Positions 10,384 through 20,387 of a DNA stretch of 64,000 bases are shown here, in pieces. The notes under the pieces are model-generated. The model did no database searches. It was not told the DNA's origin and was given only the letters and a program-made list of their open reading frames with translations. The stretch is from CAVXTT01 sp963764685. GTDB taxonomy: Bacteria; Bacteroidota; Ignavibacteria; Ignavibacteriales; Ignavibacteriaceae. The position numbers and the translations under genes are program-made. The first letter of the stretch is position 1. Each line of letters opens with the position of its first letter. The stretch spans positions 186,001 to 250,000 of the forward strand of contig CAVXTT010000022.1 in NCBI GenBank assembly GCA_963764685.1. Direction: 5' to 3'.

Positions 10384-11139
10384 TCAGGCTGCCTGAATGA
10401 TGCCTATAAAAGAATCAGCTTTTAAACAAGCACCTCCGACAAGCGCTCCGTCGATATCGGGCTGGGAAAGAAGATCTGCTGCATTATCAGGTTTAACGCT
10501 TCCGCCGTATTGAATGATTAAAGCTGAGGCAATTTCTTCAGAATAAAGTTTTTTAACAATAGTTCTTATGTGATTATGTACTTCCTGAGCTTGTTTTGGG
10601 GTTGCAGTCCGTCCGGTTCCTATAGCCCAGACAGGTTCATAAGCAACGATTATTTTTCCCATTTCAGCCACAGGTATCCCTTTTAGTCCCTCAACCAGCT
10701 GTCTTTTAACTACTTCCTCCATAATATCAGATTCTCTTTCCTGTAGGGTCTCACCAATACAGAAAATCGGTAATAAATCGTATGACAAAGCAGTTTTCAA
10801 TTTTTTATTTATCAGTCCATCAGATTCACCAAAAATCGTCCGTCTTTCTGAGTGGCCTAAAATCACATAATTACATCCTGCGCTTTTCAGCATAGCCGCA
10901 GATATTTCACCTGTAAATGCTCCTGATGCTTCAAAATACATATTTTGTGCGCCAAGTTTTATAGGAGAATTTATTAGCATTCCGGAAGCCTCACTCAACG
11001 ATGTAAAAGGAGGACATATAATTACATCGCAGGCAGCTTTAATTTTGCTCAAACCATCAATTATTTCAGTGATTAATTTACGCGATTCATTTAAATCGTT
11101 GTTCATTTTCCAGTTGCCGGCTACTATTTTACGGCGCAT
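10384..11139 (-). CDS. tpiA: Triosephosphate isomerase
   Basis: 251 aa, the normal length. It interconverts dihydroxyacetone phosphate and glyceraldehyde 3-phosphate in cytosolic glycolysis and gluconeogenesis. Visible motifs are the N-terminal substrate lysine in GNWKMN, the catalytic His in ILGHSERR, the catalytic Glu in VAYEPVWAIGTG, and the phosphate-binding GGSVKPDN and GALVGGA. The ATG start is unambiguous. It is divergent from queC, and the 145-bp AT-rich gap must hold both promoters. Confidence 0.98.
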   Translation of the reverse strand: MRRKIVAGNWKMNNDLNESRKLITEIIDGLSKIKAACDVIICPPFTSLSEASGMLINSPIKLGAQNMYFEASGAFTGEISAAMLKSAGCNYVILGHSERRTIFGESDGLINKKLKTALSYDLLPIFCIGETLQERESDIMEEVVKRQLVEGLKGIPVAEMGKIIVAYEPVWAIGTGRTATPKQAQEVHNHIRTIVKKLYSEEIASALIIQYGGSVKPDNAADLLSQPDIDGALVGGACLKADSFIGIIQAA

Positions 11140-11284
11140 TTATACCTCAATTTTTTTTCCTTTGATTTGTTAAAATAACCATAGAACGACTGTACAGCAA
11201 CTTTTGGTTATACTTTTTCAATACCTTCAATGTAAATGAGGAATTTCATATATTTTAATTTATATTTTAATTATTCATACCCTT

Positions 11285-11977
11285 ATGAAAGAAAAAAACG
11301 GAATCGCAGTTGTCGCTCTGAGCGGCGGAATGGATAGTTGTGTCACAGCTGCTATTGCAGGTCTTACTTATGAGCTGGCATTTCTGCATGTAAATTATGG
11401 TCAAAGGACAGAAAAAAGAGAATTAAAGGCATTTGAAGATATCGCACGACATTACCGGGTAGATAAAAAATTAATTATTAACCAGGCGCATCTTGCTGAA
11501 ATTGGAAATTCCTCCCTTACCGATAATGATATTGATGTGGAAGCTGCGGATTTATCATCAAAACAGATTCCATCTTCATATGTTCCTTTCAGAAATGCAA
11601 ACATTCTTTCAGCCTGTATAAGCTGGGCAGAGGTGCTTGGTGCAAAAGAAGTTTTTATCGGTGCAGTTTATGAGGACTCATCAGGTTATCCTGACTGCCG
11701 TCCTGAATTCTTCCGTGCATTCGAACAAGCGGTTTCACTTGGAACTAAACCTGAAACTGATATTAAAATTAATACGCCGGTAATAAATTTTACAAAGGCG
11801 GAAATAATCAACAGAGGATTAGAATTGGATGCACCGCTTCATCTTACCTGGTCCTGCTATAAAAATGAGGATGAAGCCTGCGGAGAATGCGACAGCTGTG
11901 CCTTAAGATTAAGAGGATTTCAACAGGCGGGCATAAGTGACCCCATAAAATATCATAAAAGACCTGCATATTATTAA
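11285..11977 (+). CDS. queC: 7-cyano-7-deazaguanine synthase QueC
   Basis: 230 aa. It converts 7-carboxy-7-deazaguanine to preQ0 with ATP and ammonia in queuosine biosynthesis. The PP-loop ATP-binding motif LSGGMDS is at residues 13-19. The C-terminal zinc cluster is SCYKNEDEACGECDSC, with four cysteines. The next gene, queF, encodes the following pathway step and starts 12 bp later. queD, queE and folE are not in the window. Confidence 0.97.
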   Translation: MKEKNGIAVVALSGGMDSCVTAAIAGLTYELAFLHVNYGQRTEKRELKAFEDIARHYRVDKKLIINQAHLAEIGNSSLTDNDIDVEAADLSSKQIPSSYVPFRNANILSACISWAEVLGAKEVFIGAVYEDSSGYPDCRPEFFRAFEQAVSLGTKPETDIKINTPVINFTKAEIINRGLELDAPLHLTWSCYKNEDEACGECDSCALRLRGFQQAGISDPIKYHKRPAYY

Positions 11978-11989
11978 TTAGGAGAGATA

Positions 11990-12364
11990 ATGACCGAAAA
12001 AATTAAGATCCTGGAAGTTTTCGAGAATCAATATCCCGACAGGGATTATACAGTAACCCACACTGCACCTGAATTTACATCATTATGCCCCAAAACCGGG
12101 CAGCCTGATTTTGCAGTAATAACAGTTGAATATATTCCTGATATACTTTGCATTGAATTAAAATCCCTTAAGATTTATCTGAATTCATACAGGGATGATG
12201 GAATTTATTTTGAAACGGTAACAAATAAAATACTGGATGATCTTGTTGAAGTATGCAGACCAAGATATATGCTCGTTACTGCTGATTTTAATGTACGCGG
12301 AGGTATCTCTTCCGTAATACGCGCTGAATATGTAAGTGAAGAACTGGATAACGAAGAAATATAA
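11990..12364 (+). CDS. queF: NADPH-dependent preQ1 reductase QueF (type I)
   Basis: 124 aa, the single-domain type I form. It reduces the nitrile of preQ0 to the amine of preQ1. The catalytic Cys and Asp are in LCPKTGQPDF, and the conserved ELKSLK and RPRYM segments follow. A ribosome-binding sequence (AGGAGAG) lies just before the ATG. It sits between queC and glnD in a plus-strand operon. Confidence 0.97.
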   Translation: MTEKIKILEVFENQYPDRDYTVTHTAPEFTSLCPKTGQPDFAVITVEYIPDILCIELKSLKIYLNSYRDDGIYFETVTNKILDDLVEVCRPRYMLVTADFNVRGGISSVIRAEYVSEELDNEEI

Positions 12365-12373
12365 ACTGAGATT

Positions 12374-14947
12374 ATGATATCCACAATTACAGTGAAAAAA
12401 GGATTTTGTTGAAGCAAGAGATGCTCTATTCAAGTCAAATCTCAGACAAAAGGACTCTCTTTGGTTTAGTCTACGCTTCAGTCTTCTTGTTGAAGAATTC
12501 GTACGAAAAATATCTCATGGAAAAACATTATAATTTTGCATTAGCATCGGCCGGGAGCTTCAGCAGAAGAGAATTAGCCCCTTATTCGGATATTGATCTT
12601 ATGTTTATATCCGAATCTGTTGCTGAGAATGAAAATGAAATTTCATCCCTGGTAAAAACTCTTTGGGATAATGGAATAGAAGTCTCACATACTGTACGTG
12701 ATTTTACCGATCTTCAGAATTTCCTCCATTCGGATATTCATACTTTTACCCAATTCTTCGAAACGAGATTCCTTTTAGGAAATACAGCTCTTTATAAGCT
12801 ATGGAACGAATCCCTGTTTGATCTTCTTAATGATGAAACATCTGTACGCCTGCTTAAAGATCTGATTGCAGATCTAAATGCGAGATATCTGAAGAACGGC
12901 GACTCCCCTAAAATTCTTGAACCAAACGTTAAATCTTCTGCCGGAGGTGTTAGAGACCTTCAGTTTATCGAGTGGATGTATATTATCAAGCATAAAACTC
13001 TGTTAAGTAAACAGTTTGAAATATCCCAGGCAGAATATTTTATAAACCTGCTGATGGAGCAGGAGTATACAACAAAGCGTGAGGGCGGCAGGGTGCTTGA
13101 GAGTTACAGGCTTGTTATGGCAGTAAGAAATATGCTGCATTTAATTTCAGAGCAGAAGAATGACAGGTTTGAGTTCAATGCACAAAAAAGAATTTCCAAT
13201 CTAAGATATAAGAGGAAGGATGCTCTTTCTGCATTTATGCAGGATTATTTTAAGGCAGCAAATATAATTCACCGTTTCAGCAAGGCTATGGTTAATAAGT
13301 TTATCGAGGAGATAACAAATCCGCTGCCTGATGCACTTGCTATAAATCTTGATGAACAGTTTATACTTAAAGGAAAAACTATTTCATTAAATGATCATTC
13401 CGTGCTTCATCTTGTCTGATGTGCTGAGGGGTTTTTATTACCGCGGATTATATAATGCACATTTCGATGAAAAGCTCAGATCATTGATAGTAGAGATTGT
13501 GGAATCTTTTGATGATGAGCATAATGAACCAGGGTCTTCAGTATTTTTCAGGGAAATATTAAAGCTGCCCAAGAATGTGGGAAGAACACTCTCAGTTATG
13601 AATGAGCTTGGGGTACTTGGTATTTTTATGCCCGAGTTCAAGGATATATTCGGATTTTTTCAACACGATGTTTACCACTGCTATACGGCAGATGAACATA
13701 CTTTAATGACAATCCAGAATGTGGAGAAGCTTGATAAGGATAATTCAATATTAGGATCCATTTTTGCGGCAATCAAAGAAAAGGAACTGCTTTATCTGAG
13801 TCTTCTTATTCCACGATATTGCAAAACCAATTAACATAGCAGGACACGAAATAATAGGCGCCGAGATGGCTTCCTCGATTATGGACCGTCTCGGCTACAG
13901 TGAAGCGGAAATTGATCAGGTAACATTTCTAGTCAGAAATCATCTGTTGATGGAACAGGTTGCTTTCAGAAGAAATCTTAATGATCCTGAAACCCTGAAT
14001 AATTTTACTTCTAAATTTTCATCTGTAAACCGAGCTTGATCTGCTTTACCTTGTTACCTATGCAGATCTTTCTGCTGTTAATCCGGCGGTATGGACGTCC
14101 TGGAAAAGAGAATTGCTGTCTGAATTATACAGAAAATCCCGGGCAATGCTTGAGGATCAGATATCAGGTGAAGAACTGCTGATGTCGAGTACCTATGTTG
14201 TCCCAAAAGAGATCATTAAACACTCGGATCTGATATCGGAAGACCATGTGCAGGAGCATATCGATTCCATAAATGATAGCGGTTATGCCTATCATTTTTC
14301 AGATGAAGAAATTGCCCGTCATATTGAAGAAATCTCGAAAGGGGAGAGCTGTTTCCGTTCTATTTAAAGAGCTGAATGATTTTACCAATATTACAGTTAT
14401 TACGAAAGATTCCCCTTCTCTGCTCTCGAAATTATGCGGAGTTCTTTCAGTTAATGACGTTAATATTCACGATGCTAAAATATTTACAAGACGGGACGGG
14501 ATAGTAATTGATACTTTTAATGTAACCGATTTCCGCACCCATAAAAAGATCGAAGAGGAAAGGTACGGCAAAATTGAATCAGATTTTAAAGATGTAACAA
14601 ACGGACTGATGCAGCTTAACCAGGAATTTGCAAGGATGAAATCAAAGTGGTGGAGGATAGAAAATAAATTTTTCAAGAGAACAGGTAAGGTTAAAATTGA
14701 ATTTGAGGATCATGAAAAGTATACCATCATTGATGTTTTTTCACCCGACCGCTTAGGTTTCCTGTACCAGGTTACAAGTAAACTGAACGAACTTGGATTA
14801 AATATTTATTTTGCAAAGATCTCTACAAAAGGAGATGATATAGTTGATTCATTCTATGTTCTTAATCAGCAGGGTAAGAAAGTTTCAACGAATGAATATG
14901 ATCTTATAAAAACAGAACTGACCGAAACTATTAACCAGATGCTTTAG
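12374..14947 (+). CDS. glnD: [Protein-PII] uridylyltransferase GlnD (about six apparent frameshifts)
   Basis: Bifunctional uridylyltransferase/uridylyl-removing enzyme that modifies PII proteins in response to glutamine. Repaired length is about 850 aa, as expected. Order: nucleotidyltransferase domain with ASAGSFSRREL and the metal-binding SDIDL; HD domain with HDVYHCYTADEHT and, after repair, LLIHDIAKPINIAGHE; two C-terminal ACT domains (ITVITKDSPSLLSKLCGVL and IDVFSPDRLGFLYQV). The ATG at 12374 followed by removal of one T near 12406 gives GFVEARDALFK, which fits the GlnD N-terminus better than the TTG at 12406. Other breaks are near 12510, 13410, 13812, 14032 and 14350; the last four are each repaired by deleting one base. 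Confidence 0.85.
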
Positions 14948-14956
14948 GATTACAAA

Positions 14957-15794
14957 TTGAACTTTATGGAAAAAGAAAAACCTATTGGTGTTTTTGACTC
15001 AGGAATCGGGGGACTTACAGTAGTAAAAAGAATTGCAAATACTCTTCCTGAAGAGGATATAGTATATTTCGGAGATACCGCACGTGTGCCGTATGGTTCC
15101 AAATCCAACAGCACCGTTATAGAATATTCAATTCAGGATGCAAGATTCCTGATGAATAAAAATGTTAAGGTAATTGTCGCTGCCTGCAATACTGCATCAT
15201 CAATTGCAATCGAACAGTTAAGAAAAAATTTCGATGTACCGGTTATCGGAATGATTGAACCGGGTGCACAACTTGCTGTTAAGGAAACAAAAAATAAAAA
15301 GATCGGGGTAATAGGAACCAGGGCAACCATAAGTAATAAAGCTTATTCAAAAGAAATAAAAAGACTTGATCCGCAAATATTGGTATTTGAAAAAGCCTGT
15401 CCATTATTTGTCCCCCTTGCAGAGGAAGGATGGATTGATCACAAGGCAACATACGAAATTGCTGAAGAATATCTTGCTGAATTAAGAGATCTTAAAATTG
15501 ATACTCTTGTCCTCGGATGTACACATTATCCGCTGCTTATCCAAAGTAATACAGGAAGTTATCGGTAAAGATGTTATGCTTATTGATTCAGGTGTTGCTT
15601 CTGCAGAGGTTGTAAGGGATGAACTTGACAGAATAGGACTTCATACCAATAAATATTCTCCCGGAAATCATGAATTCTACGTTTCAGATATCCCTGTAAA
15701 ATTTAAAGAAATAGCAGAACTTTTTCTTGGCAACCCGGTTGATAATATCCATAAAGTAGATATTGAACATATTACCGCAGAGCCTATTAAATAG
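14957..15794 (+). CDS. murI: Glutamate racemase (one apparent frameshift)
   Basis: Makes D-glutamate for peptidoglycan. About 278 aa after repair. Motifs: FDSGIGG near the N-terminus, first catalytic Cys in AACNTASS, second in LGCTHYPLL. The frame breaks near 15541: deleting one C joins CTHYPLLI to KVIQEVIGKD. The TTG at 14957 is 7 bases after an AGGA that overlaps the glnD stop, so it is favoured over the ATG at 14966. It is the last gene of the queC-queF-glnD run. Confidence 0.95.
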
Positions 15795-15854
15795 TGCCTG
15801 AAGTTCCAAAGTTTTGGATGAGGACATTGGGGATTCCTCTACATCAGAACTTTT

Positions 15855-16831
15855 TTACCCTTCAAACATTTGTTTCAAATGCGCCCTATCCCTGGCCGCA
15901 GCAAGCGCAAGCATCAGTTTAATTCTCGCTTTTTGACCATTAAGGTAATCTGCAAAAATTACCCCCAGTTCCCGAAGCCATTTTCCTGCACCGGGGTAGC
16001 TGTAAATATCAACAGTTTCTCCGGCAGGGCATCTGCTGACAAGGACTAACGGGAATATTTTTTCCCAACTGAATATCTTATTCCCTCAAATACTGGTGGA
16101 GGAACATTGCCTACTCCCATTGCCTCTACCACAATTCCCGCAGTACCTGAATCTGCAGAATATCTGAAAAATTTATCATCCATACCGGCATATACTTTTA
16201 ACAGATCAACATTGGTTATTAACTTTTCACTATCCAGGGTTTCCAGCTTTCGCGGAAGCCGGTTAAGAATTACTCTGCCGTTCTGTACAAAACCCAGGGC
16301 ACCGAAATCAAGACTTCTGAAGCTGTAAATTTCTTCGGTAAATATTTTAGTTACTTCACTGGCTGCATTTATTTCACCATTCAGACATACAAGAGTACCC
16401 AGGTTCCTGCAGTTCTGATTTAAACATATGCTCATTGCATCCATCAGGTTTTTTGGACCATCCCAATCAGGTTCAGAACTATTTTTCATAGATCCGATAA
16501 CAACAATCGGTATTTCTGTTTTTATTGTTAGATCAAGCAGGTATGCTGTTTCTTCAAGTGTGTCTGTCCCGTGAGTTACTATTACTCCTTCAAAATTATC
16601 AGTTTTAATTAGTTCTCTTATTTTTTCCGATAATTCAAACATAAGTTCCGGGGTCATATGAGGGCCGGGATATTTCCCGAAATCGTAGCATACAATATCT
16701 GCTGTTTTTTCAGCTTCGGGTATTTTGGAAAGAAGTTCTTTACCTGAAAATCTAGGTACAGCACCGCCGGTCCTTTCATCAATCATCATTGAAAATGTAC
16801 CGCCAGTAAAAACAATTAGTATTTTTTTCAT
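15855..16831 (-). CDS. L-asparaginase (C-terminus hidden by apparent insertions)
   Basis: Hydrolyses asparagine to aspartate and ammonia, or is a related amidohydrolase. The nucleophile Thr is in TGGTFSM near residue 11; the second catalytic set is HGTDTLEET, with a lysine in GSMKNSSEPDWDG. The open frame stops at 16046 after GKKYSR. Removing an A and a T near 16055-16072 restores NIPVVLVSRCPAGETVDIYS and a conserved C-terminal domain ending KQMFEG at 15855, about 324 aa in total, the usual family length. It has no signal peptide, so it is probably cytoplasmic (type I-like). It is divergent from nfu and convergent with murI. Confidence 0.9.
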
Positions 16832-16852
16832 TTTTTATATCATATAATGTTC

Positions 16853-16885
16853 AGGTGCTAAAAATAACGACTGAAACAAGCACCT
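16853..16885. promoter_or_regulatory. Inverted repeat in the asparaginase/nfu divergent spacer
   Basis: AGGTGCT at 16853-16859 is mirrored by AGCACCT at 16879-16885. It lies in the 156-bp gap between divergent genes, where an operator would be expected. No regulator can be named, and chance occurrence of a 7-bp pair in this gap is possible. Confidence 0.25.
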
Positions 16886-16987
16886 ACAAAAAAATGTATA
16901 AAAAAAGAGGGATTTTCCATTTTATATAGACTTGTAGGATACACCTTTTAGGATTATTTTTAATGATCAAAATAGGAGCAAAATTAA

Positions 16988-17530
16988 ATGTTGATGATCC
17001 AGGATGTAGATTTAACCCCCAATCCGCAGGCGTTAAAGTTCATTCTAAATGAAAAACTGTTAAATATAGAAGTAAGAAATTATAAAAATAAAACAGATGC
17101 TGCTGCAGACCCTTTTGCTGCCGGAGTATTTGATATTCCGGGAGTAGTTTCAGTGTTTTACATGGATAAGTTTGTTACCATAGAAAAAAGCAAGGAAACC
17201 ACCTGGGGACAGATTCAAAAACCATTTATTGAATATTTAAAAACTTTTGATAAGAATTTAATTCCGGTTGAGAAAGCACCTGAAGATATTGATGAAAATA
17301 CAAGTGAGCTGCTCAAGCAGATAAATGACATTATCGACCAGCGTGTAAGACCCGCATTAGCAAACGACGGCGGCGGTCTTGAAATTTTAGGTATGGATGG
17401 TTTTGTTGTTCATATCAGATACCAGGGAGCGTGCGGAAGCTGTCCTACTGCAATATCCGGAACTCTTATGGCTATCGAAGGGCTATTGAAAAGGGATGTG
17501 CATCCGGCAATTGAAGTAATCCCTGCTTAA
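16988..17530 (+). CDS. Nfu-type iron-sulfur cluster carrier protein
   Basis: 180 aa. The N-terminal Nfu domain (PNPQALKFILNE; GVFDIPGVVSVFYMDKFVTI) is followed by a C-terminal NifU domain with the cluster-binding CGSC motif near residue 154. It carries Fe-S clusters to target apoproteins in the cytosol. An AGGAG at 16974-16978 is well placed for the ATG at 16988. It is a single-gene unit ending in a strong terminator. Confidence 0.93.
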   Translation: MLMIQDVDLTPNPQALKFILNEKLLNIEVRNYKNKTDAAADPFAAGVFDIPGVVSVFYMDKFVTIEKSKETTWGQIQKPFIEYLKTFDKNLIPVEKAPEDIDENTSELLKQINDIIDQRVRPALANDGGGLEILGMDGFVVHIRYQGACGSCPTAISGTLMAIEGLLKRDVHPAIEVIPA

Positions 17531-17561
17531 ACAAGTTCTTTGTTCGTGGTTCCTGGATTTT

Positions 17562-17586
17562 AAGGCTCCTTCCGGAGCCTTTTTTG
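17562..17586 (+). terminator. Rho-independent terminator of nfu
   Basis: Perfect 8-bp stem AAGGCTCC/GGAGCCTT with a TTCC loop, followed by a run of T. It lies 31 bp after the nfu stop. Confidence 0.92.
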
Positions 17587-17603
17587 TATTAAAAAACCCC
17601 AGA

Positions 17604-17637
17604 GCTAAGTACTAAGAACCAAGAACTAAGAACCAAT
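17604..17637. repeat. Heptamer tandem repeat at the kynU stop
   Basis: About five 7-bp units of ACTAAGA/ACCAAGA type in a row. The array overlaps the last codons and stop of kynU, so the kynU C-terminus (LIGS) is repeat-encoded. Confidence 0.7.
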
Positions 17638-18828
17638 CAACACTTTCTGCAGCGATTCCATTGCCGTATCCATTTCATCCACGGTTGTATAAGGTGCCGG
17701 ACCTATTCTTAAATTATTGCCTCTGGTATCTGTAAGTACTTTATAATTTTGCCAGAGTTCCTTATAGATGTCGTAGGATCTTTCAGGTGATCCGGTATCT
17801 AATGTTAGAAAAGGGCCCCGCTCCTTATCATTTCGGGAGGAGACTAAAGAAATTCCATATTCCTCTAAACCATATTTATCATACAGATGGATCAGGTAAG
17901 CTGTCTGCATTAAATTATTTTCTTCAAGGCAATCTACGCTTAAGCCCATGTTATTCATAAATTTCAGGGCAGCAGTCTGCCTGAATAATCCGCTTATATC
18001 CCGTGTGGCACCTAAAAATCTTTCCGAAGCTGGTCCATATTTCACAGGGAAAGGATATTCTTTTTCTTTGAATGAATCAAAATCTGCAAACCATCCGGTA
18101 ATACGCGGCCGAAGCTTACAATCTGCAGGAACTTTCAACCAGGCAGCACCTTCACCCCCTTGTGCATGTTTATATCCGCCTGCAGTGACGAAAATATCAT
18201 CCCCCAGGTCAGAGATATTTAATCTTCTTATATTAAAATGATGATACGCATCCATCAGAAAAAGTGCACCGGCATCCCTTGCTCTGTTAATGATCTCACC
18301 TATATTTTGAAGAACATATCCATCATTGAAAAACACTGAAGATATTATTACCAGATCAGTTTCGGGAGTAATTGTGCGGATAAATCTTTCATTTAAAGTT
18401 ACTTTATCGGAGACCGGGACAAATTCAACATCCACTCCTTCTTCTTTTAACCTGTACAGCTGACGCTTTACGGAATGGAATTCAGAATCAGTAGTTACAA
18501 TCCTGGTTGAGGCATCCCATTTAAAGCAGCTCATTACTCTTGTAACAAGATCGTGTGTATTTTCGCTGTTAGCAATAAGTTCAGGATGCAAATTGCCGCA
18601 CCTTTCAGAAACAAGCTCCTGAAATTCAGGGACTAATTCAGCAAATATATAATCCCATTTCAAATCCACATCAGAGTATGCCTTGTGTACACTTTTTATC
18701 TGAGCCTCTTCTATAATATCCGGCCACGCCTGATGCGAATGTGCGGTAAGCAGGATAACTCCATCTTTCAATGTTTTTGAATAATGTTTTCGGAGCTCAG
18801 CAGAATCGATTATAGGTTGGTATTTCAT
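17626..18828 (-). CDS. kynU: Kynureninase-like PLP-dependent enzyme (aminotransferase class V fold)
   Basis: 400 aa. Fold type I PLP enzyme: Asp in LMDAYHH near 193 and the Schiff-base Lys in TAGGYKHAQGGEG near 220, with a downstream RITGWFADF resembling the GWWG segment of kynureninases. Kynureninase cleaves kynurenine to anthranilate and alanine. The function rests largely on context: kynA, tryptophan 2,3-dioxygenase, ends only 6 bp upstream in the same operon. A cysteine desulfurase-like or other class V role is possible on sequence alone. Confidence 0.7.
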   Translation of the reverse strand: MKYQPIIDSAELRKHYSKTLKDGVILLTAHSHQAWPDIIEEAQIKSVHKAYSDVDLKWDYIFAELVPEFQELVSERCGNLHPELIANSENTHDLVTRVMSCFKWDASTRIVTTDSEFHSVKRQLYRLKEEGVDVEFVPVSDKVTLNERFIRTITPETDLVIISSVFFNDGYVLQNIGEIINRARDAGALFLMDAYHHFNIRRLNISDLGDDIFVTAGGYKHAQGGEGAAWLKVPADCKLRPRITGWFADFDSFKEKEYPFPVKYGPASERFLGATRDISGLFRQTAALKFMNNMGLSVDCLEENNLMQTAYLIHLYDKYGLEEYGISLVSSRNDKERGPFLTLDTGSPERSYDIYKELWQNYKVLTDTRGNNLRIGPAPYTTVDEMDTAMESLQKVLIGS

Positions 18829-18834
18829 ATCATC

Positions 18835-19947
18835 TTAAAAAGTTAGTTTTGCTTTTACGTTTTCCGGCAGCCATGGCAGCCGGTCTCTTTCTATAAAGTA
18901 TGTAGGCAGCAGGGTAAGTTCAGTAAATACATTATTTGTTTGAATTGCCCCCGCAAGGTATACAGCGCCTGCACTCCCTCCCGTGCCCGGTTTTGTACCT
19001 ATCATTCTTTTTACCATCAGGTAATGTTTATACCGCCACATTGATATCAGCTCATCAATTTCGATCAATGAATTTATCAGTTCAAATGGCAGACGGAGCA
19101 GTGGGAACTGACTATAGAGCATAATAAATAATGCTGCAGAAAGTTCATCTTTTTTAAAAATGTCGGTTCCCGATTCAAGAAACAGCTGTTTAAAATGGGA
19201 AGCATTCTTCTCATAATCATTTACTATCCTTTCTTTCCTTTCCTTTGAGTTCTCTCCTCTTAAATTCTGATCCAGCACTTCCTTCTGCATTTCCTGGTAT
19301 ATGTTGAAGTAATCCGAAAGGAATTTATTTCTGTGTATCCTGTTCGCAGGGTAGACAGGGTTATAATCATTCCAGTATTCATCCTTTAGGAAAGGCATTC
19401 TGCCCAGCCAATTTTTTAATCCCTTTAGAAGATTAAAACTTTCTTCGGCACGGCAAATCTCTTCATAGTCTTCCCCGGTAAAACCTCCCCGGTGAGTTGA
19501 GGTGTTTTTATAATGCTCCGGCATATACCGTTTCTGCATCTGCAGACCGAGCATAATTTCTATTAGTCTGAACTGTTTACTTTGAAAACCTGATGCGGGA
19601 GTAAGAAGTGAACGGAAATCAAGAAAATCGAGAGGAGTCATAGTTTCAAGTATTTCGAACTGATTATTTATCAGCTTCAGTATCTTAATTATTCTCTGCA
19701 GTCTTTGCACTATTCTCAGCATTTCTTCCCGGTTATCGTCAATATAATCCTTCTGGAAATATTCAATTACAGACGCCAGTTCAAAGCGTATCTGCTTAAA
19801 CCATAATTCAAATGCCTGGTGAACAATAATAAAAAGCATCTCATCGTGAGAACTTTTACTTAACGAGGCACTAACCGGAAATTGTGCATCAAGGATTTTG
19901 TCCAGTCCGAGGTATCCGGAATAATAAATGGGCTTTGTATCCTGCAT
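18835..19947 (-). CDS. kynA: Tryptophan 2,3-dioxygenase
   Basis: 370 aa. A heme enzyme that opens the indole ring of tryptophan to N-formylkynurenine. Family motifs include YSGYLGLDKIL, HDEMLFIIVHQAFELWFKQIRFEL, DFRSLLTPASGFQS and the C-terminal heme-ligand segment MWRYKHYLMVKRMIGTKPGTGGSAG. First gene of the kynA-kynU pair; no kynurenine formamidase gene is nearby. Confidence 0.95.
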   Translation of the reverse strand: MQDTKPIYYSGYLGLDKILDAQFPVSASLSKSSHDEMLFIIVHQAFELWFKQIRFELASVIEYFQKDYIDDNREEMLRIVQRLQRIIKILKLINNQFEILETMTPLDFLDFRSLLTPASGFQSKQFRLIEIMLGLQMQKRYMPEHYKNTSTHRGGFTGEDYEEICRAEESFNLLKGLKNWLGRMPFLKDEYWNDYNPVYPANRIHRNKFLSDYFNIYQEMQKEVLDQNLRGENSKERKERIVNDYEKNASHFKQLFLESGTDIFKKDELSAALFIMLYSQFPLLRLPFELINSLIEIDELISMWRYKHYLMVKRMIGTKPGTGGSAGAVYLAGAIQTNNVFTELTLLPTYFIERDRLPWLPENVKAKLTF

Positions 19948-20387
19948 AATTTACTCTGAATTTATTGATTACGGCTGAAAGGTGTCTTTAATTTATATAA
20001 AAGGAGGCTTTGTTACAATAATTATCTGTTTTAGCCAATTTTTAACTTAATAAAAATCTCAGTCAGGTATTGGACAATAAAATGCTTTTGGCTTTTGCCT
20101 GCATCCGGCATGAGTGCGGCGTGCCTGCGGCAAAAAGGCCTTTCAGCCGCACTCATGCCGCAGTCATGCCGCACCCATGCCGCACTCAGAATAAAATAAT
20201 AGGCCTTTAATAAAGAAATAATTTGGGCAAAAATGAGTATGGCCAGAAGAAATCGATTCAATCGGGAGAACTCTTCAGGACGCCGGATTCTTCAATTATA
20301 AACCGTAATTAATATTTTTTTAACGGAGAATTAACACTGAGTTAACATTGTGTTTTTATTATTACCTATCAAAATAAAAGGAGAAAA
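19948..20387. other. Intergenic region between kynA and the ECF locus
   Basis: Contains the 11-bp repeat block and, near 20320-20350, two TTAAC/GTTAAC motifs in AT-rich DNA that may be part of a plus-strand promoter. No other gene was seen. Confidence 0.4.
20110..20189. repeat. 11-bp tandem repeat with inverted copy
   Basis: Four contiguous 11-bp units, GCCGCACTCAT and close variants, fill 20146-20189; a perfect inverted copy, ATGAGTGCGGC, is at 20110-20120. The block is strikingly GC-rich against its AT-rich surroundings and can form a hairpin. The same 11-bp periodicity occurs at 8429-8526. Confidence 0.85.

Noticed and set aside
11140..11284. preQ1 riboswitch upstream of queC
   Set aside because: The class I core was not found in this AT-rich spacer.
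12374..14947. glnD as a pseudogene
   Set aside because: All domains and catalytic motifs are intact; most lesions are single extra bases, and the same type of lesion hits essential genes in this window.
20031..20261. 76-codon minus-strand ORF over the GC-rich block
   Set aside because: Its sequence is mostly the 11-bp repeat translated; there is no family likeness.
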